Shown here piece after piece: positions 10,537 through 19,739 of a stretch of 22,156 bases of DNA. Below the pieces are notes generated by a model. It searched no databases, was not told the origin of the DNA, and worked only from the letters and a program-made list of their open reading frames with translations. Location: NCBI GenBank assembly GCA_024364805.1, contig CM044487.1:131911132-131933287 (forward strand). Reading direction: 5' to 3'. Each line of letters begins with the position of its first letter. Within the stretch, counting starts at the first letter, position 1. A program made the position numbers and the translations under genes. This stretch comes from Euprymna scolopes (lineage: Eukaryota > Mollusca > Cephalopoda > Sepiida > Sepiolidae).

Positions 10537-10696
10537 ACTGTTGTAAGTTGCGTTTTGAGACAACTTAGTACGTGTCATATCAGATTATATTTTTTGCATT
10601 CTATCATAAATGCAATGTATTAGGATGTGCCAAATTTGATCAGAAAGCCACCAACAGGAGTGTCAAAGAAGTCTTGCTTTTATACAATCTGAGTGG

Positions 10697-11073
10697 NNNN
10701 NNNNNNNNNNNNNNNNNNNNNNNNNNNNNNNNNNNNNNNNNNNNNNNNNNNNNNNNNNNNNNNNNNNNNNNNNNNNNNNNNNNNNNNNNNNNNNNNNNNN
10801 NNNNNNNNNNNNNNNNNNNNNNNNNNNNNNNNNNNNNNNNNNNNNNNNNNNNNNNNNNNNNNNNNNNNNNNNNNNNNNNNNNNNNNNNNNNNNNNNNNNN
10901 NNNNNNNNNNNNNNNNNNNNNNNNNNNNNNNNNNNNNNNNNNNNNNNNNNNNNNNNNNNNNNNNNNNNNNNNNNNNNNNNNNNNNNNNNNNNNNNNNNNN
11001 NNNNNNNNNNNNNNNNNNNNNNNNNNNNNNNNNNNNNNNNNNNNNNNNNNNNNNNNNNNNNNNNNNNNNNNNN
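10697..11073. other. Assembly gap (377 N)
   Basis: A run of undetermined bases ends directly in ATATATATA, so the unresolved stretch probably contains an AT microsatellite. All open frames crossing it are meaningless. Confidence 1.
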
Positions 11074-12210
11074 ATATATATATTATGGAAAGCAATTCTT
11101 TCTGTATGAAATGTTCTCAATCATTTCCAAGTAATTTTGTTAAAAACAAGAAGTATATAGAGAAGTAGTAAACAACTTAAGTATTATGCATTATAATTGA
11201 CGTTAAAAGCAGATGTCGAGTTTTCTTGTATGATAATATGTGCATTCATAGAACGAAAGACAACATTCATAATTAACACGATGATACATTTAAGCAAATC
11301 AGATCGTTATATGAGGAAGGCCTTAATAACTTATTAATAATAAAATTGTGGTGTCATTTTAATTCCATTTAAATGGTAATTCTCTGCTTAATGTTACGTG
11401 TAATATGTTTGGGGTCACTTTCAATAGCTGAAACGATCTTTATGTGCGAGTGTGTTTGTACGGGTGAACAGATGAGACAATGATTTGACAATTGGTATCA
11501 TTTAAATTGCTGTTCTAATCTTCAGTTTTATTTTAACAACGTTTCAGCGTATGTAACTTTCGATCTTCTTTATGTGGACCTTGACCGACTCGAGAATCTC
11601 TACGGAATGCTTAGGATACGTAGTGTAATTGAAAAAAAATATTAGGTTAATTCAGTTCTAAGGTCCAATCAGCAGTACAGCTGATGTTAACAATATACTA
11701 TCAGAGTTACATAAGACTTCCATCCGATTATGACTACGTAACGAAAGAATGCTTATGAATTAAATAATGGTTTTCGTTAAAATTTCCTTTCAAATTCCAG
11801 TATTCAGGATTTCTGAGTGAAGAATGACGGAGGTTAGATTGACCTAAACCTTGCGAACTCTACATAAAAACGGTAGTCCAAATAATTAAAATAATACATT
11901 TTTAAAACCTATATTATTTTATTATAAACGCATATTCGAGAAAAACTCAACTTGTTCGCAAAAACATTTGCATAAAAAAGCAATTAAAGTAATTTACCTT
12001 AAGCACAGATACTTTAACTTCAAATTCCGGATAAGCATAAAAACACGATGATGCGAAATAAGCCGATAATAAAGGTTTATTTACCCATAAAACGAAAGTT
12101 TCGCGCGTTTTGTTAAAAACTGGAAGTTAAAAAAATACCAAGCCAGGTGCAAAAATAACAATTTAATGTAACACTTAAAAAGTTTAATGTCTTGGATATT
12201 ACCTTAAACT
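11074..12210. other. AT-rich non-coding DNA
   Basis: No gene, RNA or clear repeat is seen in this stretch. Confidence 0.5.
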
Positions 12211-12213
12211 ATA

Positions 12214-12340
12214 TCCAGTGGTGAAGCCCCAGCTTGCCGGCTTTGGGGAGTGTGAGGCCACCCTTTAATTACCATTGCTCCCAGGTCTACTCTGACCCGG
12301 AGTAGTATTACCTGTTAGGGTTCCAACTATGGGTTAAATA
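12214..12340. repeat. GC-rich hairpin-bearing island, probable repeat fragment
   Basis: Within very AT-rich surroundings this ~125-base block is GC-rich. It contains a CCCCAGC...TTGGGG inverted repeat near 12227-12248 and a perfect 6-bp hairpin, CTACTC-TGACCCG-GAGTAG, near 12287-12305. The composition jump suggests an inserted repeat (SINE or retroposed RNA), but I do not recognise the family. An A-rich, AACC-repeat tract follows about 100 bases downstream. Confidence 0.35.
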
Positions 12341-12435
12341 GAAACCAACTTGAAAACAAATATATTCTATTAAATTTTTTTTCTTCTAAATCTTTGGATT
12401 CAACATTAAATAACCTGAAACGGGTTGATATGCCG

Positions 12436-12492
12436 TAAAACAAAACAAAAAAAAAAACAACAACCAACCAACCAACCAAAAACTAAACAAAA
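12436..12492. repeat. A-rich tract with an (AACC)n microsatellite
   Basis: Poly-A/AAAC sequence runs into four to five AACC units at about 12459-12478. It is a simple repeat; it could be a decayed retroposon tail linked to the GC-rich island upstream, but this is speculative. Confidence 0.7.
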
Positions 12493-13412
12493 ACGATGAC
12501 TAATAATTCCATTTAGTATTAATGTTGCTAAATATGTACTGGTTTTGATTTTGGTAATTGAAATATGATATATCTGGAAAGTATTTTTGGTAATGCTATG
12601 GTAACCGTTTAAAATGCACCAAATAAACTGGAATTTGATGAATATTCCCTGATTTACGTCTGATAACTATTGTTAAAATATCACAAAAATAAAGATATTT
12701 CGATTCTCGTGAAGGGCTTCCGCCCTGTTAAGAAAAAATGATCAAACGAAATAGAGCCCATATAACCATCTCTAGCCAATAGCACTATGTAATACTAAAT
12801 GATCAGTTTATCTGTTTATTAGTGAATCCTGTGCTCACGAATACCTCAACAAATAGTGTCATTAATAGAGAATAATCGAAGATGTTACTGATTTCTTTGA
12901 TAAATAATAAGGGTTGACAAGAAAAAATGTTTTTTGTAATTTACAAATTTAATAAATAATGATTCATTGGAAATTCATTTAGAAAATGTCAAGCTCTAAT
13001 AAAGTAGTTCACGTAAAAAAATAATTAATACAAAAACATTAATTATGGAAATGGAAAACATTTTGATTTAAATTATATTCCTCAATATTTTCACATTTTC
13101 TGTAATTTTTATATATATCTGGTAAGGAAAACGTGTTTTATCAGTTCAGTTTTTACTATTTCATTTCATCGATAAAATGTGCATTCATAATTTTCTAATA
13201 GTTTACGTTTATATACATATATCCTATAGACTAAAAGGTTTAATTATTATACCATTTTATCTTTGAAATACTTTTCAATTTGAGAATCCTTTGAATTTTA
13301 GTATCTTATTTAAATTTAAAGTAAGCTTACCATTTTTATTGTAAATATTATAGTAATTGGCATCCGTCATCTATCTTTAACTTTTGTAGCCAGAAAAACA
13401 AAGTCTAGAACG
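12493..13412. other. AT-rich non-coding DNA
   Basis: No gene is recognised. A small AGGGC-TTCC-GCCCT hairpin lies near 12713-12726. Confidence 0.5.
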
Positions 13413-13614
13413 ACATATTATTATTAGGGCTATGACAACAGCATATTCTTATCATTGCTTTGACTCTCGAGTATATATCCGACACAGACACAGTTAATCA
13501 ACCGATAACCATATCACTCTATATAAAATCATATAAGGCATCCAAGGATACAACTCGAGAGTTAAAACAAGAAAAATCATATTCTGTTGTCATAGCCATA
13601 ATTATTACATATGT
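13413..13614. mobile_element. Fold-back MITE-like element, ~68-bp arms
   Basis: The left arm 13413-13480 and the right arm 13546-13614 are reverse complements over most of their length. They share GGCTATGACAACAG, a CATATT/GAATAT block and ACTCTCGAGT. The ~65-base centre has no ORF. Total length is 202 bases. The outer ends are ACATAT-like on both sides, which hides any target duplication. Confidence 0.75.
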
Positions 13615-13683
13615 AATTTTCTAACGAATGGTCGTTTTGTGTTACAGCATGTAAACTCGTTAACGGTTGAATTATGAATTTCT

Positions 13684-13968
13684 TCATGTTAGTAAAATAA
13701 TTAATGCACATTTTTTAATCTTCAAATATAAAGAGATTACATTTTTGGGCGTCAATTTCGTGCGCAAATCGTTCGGTAACGAGAGATTTTTATTGTCTCT
13801 ATAGATGTGAACCTCATTGGCACTACGACTGCAGACCTGCGAGTGATGGTAGTTAAAGATTGACTCGACATTTACAAATTGGAAACTGAAAGTAGAGCGC
13901 AGTTGGATGTAATAAAAAGGGGATATTCCATTAATCCAGAAAACTGTGAGATTGACAGATGCGATCAT
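13684..13968 (-). CDS. Unassigned 94-codon open frame, doubtful
   Basis: An ATG at 13968 opens a minus-strand frame containing SRSANEVHIYRDNKN and SLPNDLRTKLTPKN. NEVHIY resembles a segment of the Arp2/3 subunit ARPC1, but the rest does not follow that protein, so I do not assign it. No splice or promoter context supports a gene. It may be a relic of an unknown repeat or chance. Confidence 0.15.
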   Translation of the reverse strand: MIASVNLTVFWINGISPFYYIQLRSTFSFQFVNVESIFNYHHSQVCSRSANEVHIYRDNKNLSLPNDLRTKLTPKNVISLYLKIKKCALIILLT

Positions 13969-13974
13969 TCAAGA

Positions 13975-14765
13975 TTAGAATGGACGCATGAGTAATTACA
14001 ATGACGGAGTCGCTTCAGATTGTAAAGATCTCCCATCTAAGATAGGTGAAGGTCATGCACATGCTGTGTTGGATTAGATAGTTTAATTGTTAATAATGTT
14101 AAAAAAGCATAAAGGAGAGGAGAAAATATAATAAAAAATCTAGAAAATCCTAGATAAAATCGATATCTGGATAATACGATGCTCGGGCGTGTTAGGTGTG
14201 TGTGTGTGTGAAATTTTGATTAATTGTGTTATAATTATTTAAATACGATGCCCGAAAAAGGCAACCACACATAATTCAATGTTTTTAAGAAGTTTCGTGT
14301 TACTCCTTATTTCTTCGGTTTGCCTCTTGTATTATTTTCTTGTTTTCACTGACATCAGAATAATATTTTCGACCGTGCTGCGAAACATTTGAAGTTATTC
14401 CTCCTTCACTTTTAAAAGAATGCAGTGAAAACAGTAGTTTGTTAAAGAGAGATTTTTTTGACTATTTTTTATGCAATTCATATTTCTACGCAGACTGATT
14501 GATCAGTTATACGGTGAAAACACTTTTTGTAAGATCTCCTTCCGTTGGATAACTAAGGCACCAGGACTGAAAATGTTTTCGCTCAGCACCAAATCCAACA
14601 GAGTTTACGCCATTGTGCATATGCCATTATCCTCTGTTGCTTTGATCGACTAAAGTTTTAGGAGACTCACCATCCCAGGCGTTGCCTTGTCTCTTTCAAT
14701 AGGGGTTAGATTGTTCATTTCCTGAGAAACTTCTACCGAGAAATACCGACGAGATTGCATCAGCA
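13975..14765. other. Intergenic DNA with a (TG)n run
   Basis: No gene is recognised. A short (TG)n run lies at 14196-14210. A 60-codon plus-strand frame at 14471-14653 has no recognised motif. Confidence 0.4.
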
Positions 14766-15020
14766 TTATTTTGCAGTTACGGTGCTCTTCAAATCCCACT
14801 TCTCAACAATTGTGTCACATCCTGCCGCCGTAGGCGATATATTTACTTCGTAACTTAGGGTGTTCTTTTCTCTTCCCTGCAACCTCTTTCCCACAGAAGG
14901 GACGTTGCGAGCCTGTTTGTGTTTTATCGTTATTAATGCGGCAAGTGCTCGTCTGAGCTCCAATCTTTGGCCCGCCTCGCCAATCTTTCTCGAAAAGCAC
15001 CTAGAACGAACTTTATCATA
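14766..15020 (-). pseudogene. Unassigned ORF remnant cut by a mariner end
   Basis: On the minus strand a frame is open from inside the neighbouring mariner end down to a stop at 14766. The part outside the mariner (from 15018) is about 84 codons and includes FSRKIGEAGQRLELRRALAA and KRLQGREKNTLSYEVN. The block is richer in GC than its surroundings and looks like real coding sequence or an older repeat. The formal ATG lies in the mariner terminal repeat, so the true start is lost or lies beyond the insertion. I do not recognise the protein. Confidence 0.3.
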
Positions 15021-15356
15021 CAAGGGTCGTTCCAAATGTAACATTTGTTAATTCAAAAGTTGAAGAGCTATGAAGACGAGAGTAGTGTCATCAAAATAAG
15101 CTTTTGTGCTTCAGAATTTATTTTCTACATAGCCACCAGCATTCTCAGTGCACTTTTGTCAGGAATTTAACGACGCATTTTTGCTTCTTTGACACGTCCC
15201 TGGCAGCTGTGTCTATTTTTAGAACCTCACACTATCAATATCTACAACAGAATATGAATGCTTAAGCTCAGTCACCATAAGAATACAGTTTGCCACCCTC
15301 TCTGATTCATTCGGGCGCCATAAAAATAGAAGACATTACTTTAGGAACACTCCTCG
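15021..15356 (-). mobile_element. Deleted mariner copy, 336 bp
   Basis: The ends CAAGGGTCGTTCCAAATGTAA (left) and CGAGGAGTGTTCCTAAAGTAA (reverse complement of right) are mostly matching terminal inverted repeats, each next to TA (15019-15020 and 15357-15358), the usual Tc1/mariner target duplication. On the minus strand CTENAGGYVENKF and a stop (~15152-15111) match the C-terminal end of mariner transposases (KCIELNGDYVEK type). The DDE catalytic core is missing through internal deletion, so this copy cannot be autonomous. Confidence 0.8.
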
Positions 15357-15358
15357 TA

Positions 15359-16215
15359 TAATCACATTATATCATTCAGACTAAGAACATTTAAACTATT
15401 GCCAACATACATACAGGCACACACACCCACACACTTATATATTCGGCAGCTTTAAAAAAAGGTGTAATGTCTTCGACTAATTTTTTTTTATTTCAAATGT
15501 TGCAAACTCAAGATCGAATTGATTAAAGTTTGTACAGAATTTTCTTATTTGTTATCCTTGCTGAACCTCTACATTTAGGCCTCAACGTTTTTTTTAATTT
15601 TTCATTCTATCTCGTTTGAGATTCAAATGTTTCTGTGTATAGAAATGAGATTCAAAATAGACGCGTTAAACGATTCCTTATTTAACTTTTGTTCGAGTTC
15701 ACTTATTTGAATTAATCAACATTCTTTAGTTTTTCTTTGATGTAATTAATAAAGACCGTTCTATTTTAAATTGGCAGCATGTTTGAGATTGCCCCCAAAG
15801 AATGCTGGTATTTATAATCGGGTTACAGCCGTGAAGGAAAAAATCTCCAATGAAAAGGTTTTTGTTCTGAATACACAAGCCGAATGCGCAATAGTAGGGC
15901 TGATGATATGACTAATCGATACAGACGTTCACCTTGGTATCGGCTCTTGAATGCTCTTATGAACCTAGAATTTTACCACACTATGTATATTAAAGACTTT
16001 ATTTAATGTAACCAGTGCATTTAACATATGTTCAATATGTATGGTTTTTCAATGTGAAATAACTCTAATCGTATTGATATGCCGTATAACATTTCAATTC
16101 ATGACGCAAAGCTAAACGTATAAATAAGAATTACACAGAAAAAATACAAAAAAAGAAATGCGAAGAAGCTATAAAGTGCAGCATCAGAAGAATACTCTAT
16201 AATCCAGTTCTTCTT
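15359..16215. other. AT-rich non-coding DNA
   Basis: No gene is recognised. A CA-rich interval (about 15408-15436) and several poly-T runs occur. Confidence 0.5.
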
Positions 16216-16218
16216 CAT

Positions 16219-16310
16219 CGTGATAGGTGTGGTGGCAAAGTAGCAATGTTAGAATTATGCTTAGCGAAAGACACGTTTGGCATTAACACTATCACAGCGC
16301 GAACCGGATA
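16219..16310 (+). mobile_element. Possible decayed tRNA-derived SINE
   Basis: GGTGGCAAAGTAGCAATGTT followed by ATGCTTAGCGAAAGAC resembles the head of a tRNA-derived SINE common in cephalopods, whose consensus as I recall it contains GGCAGAATCGTTAGCAC and ATGCTTAGCG. The match is partial and the tail is not recognisable, so this is tentative. Confidence 0.35.
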
Positions 16311-16540
16311 AAAATGTTTTGTTCAAAATCATGCCTAAAAAAACATCAGGATCCGTCGAATTTTAGTTATTTCTTTACTGTATACTATGCATGCAAGGGC
16401 TTCTAAAAGCCGGAAACGCAAACCTATTAAAATGAAGAAAGCTATGTAACCATAGCATATGTGCCACAACCATTCGTTTGCGTGTTATTGGACAAAACCT
16501 TCCATGTTTTCCTATGCAACCGCTAGATGATTACTACTTA

Positions 16541-16604
16541 AGGTACTCAAGTTCTTATACCTATTTCATTTAAATGAAACAGGTATGAGGAGTTGAGTGC
16601 TCTG
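16541..16604. repeat. Long near-perfect palindrome without a spacer
   Basis: The 30 bases at 16557-16586 (ATACCTATTTCATTTAAATG and on) form a palindrome with one mismatched pair centred on ATTTAAAT. Weaker complementarity (ACTCAAGTTCTT against AGGAGTTGAGT) extends each arm to about 31 bases. It could be a minimal fold-back element or two transposon ends joined head to head. Confidence 0.7.
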
Positions 16605-17160
16605 AATATTAGTGCGTAGTGCAATAGTTACTGAAGTTAATCTTTCGCTGGGCCGATTGTGTTACTTCTATGATTATTAGTTGAGTTGACAACAAAGTTC
16701 ATACCGTGCTATTTTTAAAAAAATTTTTTAAATGTAAACGGTTAAATAAAATATAACTAGTTTATAAATAATGCATTCTCCATTGCTAATTACACATTCG
16801 TACAAACGTTCAACAAGATTTTCAATACTTCCTTAGAAGAAATCGATAGGCAAATAAAATAAGCAAAAAGCAAAACGAGGTGTCGAAAATGTTAATTCTT
16901 CGTAACTTGACGTATTTTAATAATCAGAAAACAAAGAGAAATTAATTTACCGTCACTCGAAAAGGTAATTTCTCTTTGTCCCACAGCCATAAAATGTGGC
17001 GAAAGATCAGAAAGTGAGATAGGTGATCCAAAATTTTACAAGAAAAAAAAAAAGAAAAAGAACAATTTGACCTTCAAGAAAAATGTCTGGTCAGGATCGT
17101 TTGCATTTTACGGTACGAACGCGTAAAACGACTAGAAATCAATTAACTCCTATTCAAAGA
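16605..17160. other. AT-rich DNA upstream of the 17.3-kb candidate promoter
   Basis: No gene is recognised. A hairpin with perfect 14-base arms lies at 16931-16944 and 16966-16979. A poly-A/AAAG tract lies near 17042-17062. Confidence 0.45.
16931..16979. repeat. Perfect 14-bp inverted repeat (hairpin)
   Basis: ACAAAGAGAAATTA and its exact reverse complement TAATTTCTCTTTGT flank a 21-base loop. There is no oligo-T after it. It may be a small MITE remnant. Confidence 0.65.
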
Positions 17161-17218
17161 AGTAAGGCAAAACCTCGGTAAATGAATCTTCTAAAACAAC
17201 TCAGGACGAACTGTAACA

Positions 17219-17300
17219 TTGCGCGCATGCGCATACGTAAATGCAGGCAAAATGTGAAATGACGTCACCGTAATCATAAAGAAAAAGACCATGCATAAAA
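17219..17300 (+). promoter_or_regulatory. Candidate promoter: NRF1-type and CRE motifs plus TATA-like box
   Basis: TTGCGCGCATGCGCATAC (about 17219-17236) contains the NRF1 core GCGCATGCGC. TGACGTCA, a perfect palindromic CRE, lies at about 17260-17267. A CATAAAA TATA-like box is at about 17294-17300, with an initiator-like ACAGTT near 17310. All precede the ATG at 17346. Two strong CpG-containing motifs within 50 bases are unusual in this AT-rich window. The motifs are visible; promoter activity is inferred. Confidence 0.5.
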
Positions 17301-17345
17301 GCGTGTGGAACAGTTAGAAAAAACGTGATCGAGAGCACGCTTAAA

Positions 17346-17453
17346 ATGATGTTCGAGGGGACAGATGTCAGAGAAGAAGGGTACATTAGCGACATGGGTG
17401 ATGTCAGGGCCTTCATGAGAAGTCACACGTGGCGGAAGAATGAGGAAACAATT
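17346..17453 (+). CDS. Candidate first coding exon of an unknown host gene
   Basis: From ATG 17346 (A at -3) there are exactly 36 codons to a perfect GTAAGT donor at 17454, a phase-0 boundary. The peptide is acidic then basic, with FEGTDVREEG followed by YISDMGDVRAFMRSHTWRK. Its Trp, His, Met and varied polar content is unlike AT-rich noise. The same frame is open upstream to 17279, so translation could start only at 17346 or at the adjacent ATG 17349. I see no signal peptide or membrane segment. The NRF1/CRE motifs just upstream support a first exon. I do not recognise the family and could not identify exon 2 in the remaining 4.7 kb, so the next intron is long or the exon is short. Confidence 0.5.
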
Positions 17454-17459
17454 GTAAGT

Positions 17460-17810
17460 TTTACTACAAAAGGAGTAGAGTGATTACTTGTCCTATATTC
17501 CTTACGACGTACTTTTATACAACGTGTTGGGTCTACGTGAGTAACTGTACACGACAACAGGCGACAATGAACAGGAAAAAGTCAATCTCAAAAGTCATAT
17601 AGACTCTGTTGACTTTGAAGTCGAGGGAAAAATCTATGGTTGAATTCACTTTGACTAAATTCATTATAAAAACAAAACGAGATAGCTAAGAAAACAATTC
17701 GAAAATGGAATCACCCCCCCACACACACACACAAATAAAATACATTTAAAAAGGTGGGAAATTATTAACCAAACAATATTTGGTTATGTTAGTATGTGTG
17801 TGTTGAAGTG
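17460..17810. other. Presumed intron or intergenic DNA with a (CA)n run
   Basis: No exon is recognised. A C-run followed by (AC)n lies at about 17713-17733. Confidence 0.45.
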
Positions 17811-17811
17811 A

Positions 17812-17874
17812 GGTGTAATAGGCACCGACACTAATTGTCGACTCAGCGTCCCGTGTTCGCATTCTGTCTACACC
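17812..17874 (+). mobile_element. tRNA-like sequence, probable SINE head relic
   Basis: The ends GGTGTA and TACACC pair like an acceptor stem over 63 bases. An internal CGACA-CTAAT-TGTCG hairpin and a B-box-like GTGTTCGCATTC follow, and an oligo-T run comes directly after. It is too short for a normal nuclear tRNA and the D arm is not evident, so a decayed tRNA-derived SINE is more likely than a functional tRNA. Confidence 0.35.
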
Positions 17875-17881
17875 TTTTTTT

Positions 17882-18082
17882 AGGTAATACTGTTGAGAAA
17901 AAAATAAACTATTGGGCTGTGTATCTTACACCGATTTGTTGATGAAATAATATTCTACAAGACACGTTTAAGATATGGTAGATCAAAGAGTTTAAAGAAA
18001 ACTCATAAACACACTTCAACAAAGATGGGACTCACTCACTTGCTACACATGAATTTCTAGACATAGTTTGCGTAGTGAATTG
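17882..18082. other. AT-rich non-coding DNA
   Basis: No gene or repeat is recognised between the tRNA-like piece and the 16-bp duplication. Confidence 0.4.
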
Positions 18083-18114
18083 AGTAGATCTTAGTTTTAG
18101 TAGATCTTAGTTTT
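18083..18114. repeat. Two tandem copies of a 16-bp unit
   Basis: AGTAGATCTTAGTTTT occurs twice in direct succession, six bases before the TA target site of the mariner copy that follows. Confidence 0.85.
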
Positions 18115-18121
18115 TAATATA

Positions 18122-18684
18122 CAGAGAGTCCCAATAAAATGTATACACTCTTTAAATTATCTCAGCTTGCTACATGAATATGCCATCTAACATTTCCAAG
18201 AAATGTTTAAGAATAAAGAACGGCATTTCCAGTATGATGGACCACCTCACCACTACCATCACGACGTAACAGCCTATCTTTATGGTTACCTGCCAAACAG
18301 ATGCGTAGGACGCAGAGTAAATATCGAGTGCCATCCATGATGAACGGATTTGATCGCATAGATTTTTGGAGGGATGATATGAGGCATTTTAAACACAAGA
18401 TTCACACCACAAAAAAACAAAACAAAAAAAAACGCTTCCAGGACAAAGTGGAAAGCAACCATCGGAGGAGGATGTGCCAGCATCCCAACTGAACTGACAA
18501 GGAACTTTTGGAATCGATCAGTGAGCGTTGTCAGCTGCTCCTGGACCACAATAGCCAATAAATTGAACACTTTTGGGATTAGCTGGTTTCTACATTTGTT
18601 CATAATATTAAACTTTTCTTTATCATAATGAATGTTGATTTTATAGACATTTAAAGAGTGTGCACATTTTATTGGGATATCCTG
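18122..18684 (+). mobile_element. Internally deleted Tc1/mariner copy, 563 bp
   Basis: The left end (CAGAGAGTCCCAATAAAATG onward) and the reverse complement of the right end (CAGGATATCCCAATAAAATG onward) match over about 35 bases. TA flanks both sides (18120-18121 and 18685-18686). Between them, HFQYDGPPHHYHHDV (~18224-18268), YLPNR and GRR give the transposase motif with the second catalytic Asp. TDL about 36 codons later fits the third catalytic Asp. After two stops and a +2 frame change the tail continues as DFWRDDMRHFKHKIHTTK and ELLESISERCQLLLDHNSQ. The N-terminal DNA-binding region and the first Asp are deleted. An AAAC/poly-A stretch interrupts the coding relic near 18411. Confidence 0.88.
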
Positions 18685-18689
18685 TATGA

Positions 18690-19150
18690 GGATTCCTTTT
18701 TTACTCATTGATTGGTGGAATTTGTTCAACAATTGTGATTGTTTTTGTATTGCTCAAGACCCTAGCACATATCTATTATTGATATGGTCGACTGGAGACT
18801 GAACATAAATCGATAACAGCCCACTCCCCCTAAGAAAAACTAGCTCTCTTCTTAAAAATAGGAGACTACAATTGTGCTTAATGGATTCGAGGTTAAGCGA
18901 GGTTAGTTACAGGCAATCAAGACAAAAGTAATCAGAGTGTTTAATCCTAAGTAGGTAAACACTATGCGTCGAAGGGAATGGTTATATACTACGTGTAGAC
19001 ATGGGTGGTAATTTCTCTCTTAATTTATTTTTTTACGATCTAGACATTGTGTGATATTTAAAAAATGATATATAATTGTTTATTTCATATAGTCCCAAAT
19101 AATTAAGGCTCGAAGCCACTCAAGGATAATGGTTAATGGGTACTTTAATA
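18690..19150. other. AT-rich non-coding DNA
   Basis: No gene or recognisable repeat is seen. Confidence 0.45.
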
Positions 19151-19159
19151 CAAATTTGA

Positions 19160-19735
19160 CATTTTATTTTAGGGGACGGCTCTCCAAGAAGATGTTCACA
19201 TTAGATTTGAAAACTACCGTGTTATCATCAGCTAAGATGTAGTTCCATATTATTGTGTTCCAAAGAAAAAAATCTGCTCATAGAATTTCCGCACAGATAG
19301 AGAGAAAGGGAACCTGCTAATAGCTGTAGCAAGTCGGGTATTTGCCGTGAAAGTCTTATCGAAGGGCATCATAGAGTTGAGTTCAGTCGAGAACCTTCCA
19401 TTAAAATAACGGAGAGCAGTGAAGGACTCACAACGTCTCTTCTATGGAACAGAGGTTGCAGAGGGGAGAAAATCGCCCACTAGATGTCGACATCAATTTT
19501 GTACCCTGTCCAGGCAGGAAATTATGCTCTAATTAGCTTCTCCCCAGATGTGGCACAGAACTTCATGAAGTTCTTGGCAACGGATTTGATGTATTCGTTC
19601 CATTTCAGATCAAGAGCGAAGATGGATCCCAGAAGATTGTCAACACATGGTACTTCCAAAAACGAGAGCCATACATTTCAACTGGACCAAGGTGTCGGTC
19701 AGAGCGTTGATAGTGAAAAGAGATAATCGTGGTTT
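19160..19735 (-). mobile_element. Second LINE 3' fragment, reverse orientation
   Basis: On the minus strand, LGSIFALDLKWNEYIKSVAK (~19645-19575) matches the region before the LINE reverse-transcriptase C-terminal end. RRCESFTALRYFNGRFSTEL (~19444-19385) parallels the HRR...LFYKYxxGxCSDEL block of the 9.2-kb copy. FFLWNTIIWNYILADDNTVV and FKSNVNIFLESRP (~19278-19180) parallel the FFxRTxxLWNxLP...FKSxVN end of this LINE group. These pieces lie in different frames with several stops, so the copy is old and dead. It is clearly more diverged than the 9.2-kb fragment and has no AT-repeat tail. Confidence 0.72.
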
Positions 19736-19739
19736 TAGT

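Noticed and set aside
10572-11168. Several frames of 138-198 codons around 10.6-11.2 kb
   Set aside because: They cross the N gap and consist mostly of undetermined residues.
13684-13968. Match of NEVHIY to the Arp2/3 subunit ARPC1
   Set aside because: Only six residues match convincingly and the surrounding sequence does not follow the WD-repeat protein.
14860-15051. Plus-strand 63-codon frame
   Set aside because: It overlaps the more protein-like minus-strand frame and runs into the mariner end.
18286-18732. Minus-strand 148-codon frame
   Set aside because: It is the reverse strand of the mariner transposase relic and crosses its terminal repeat.
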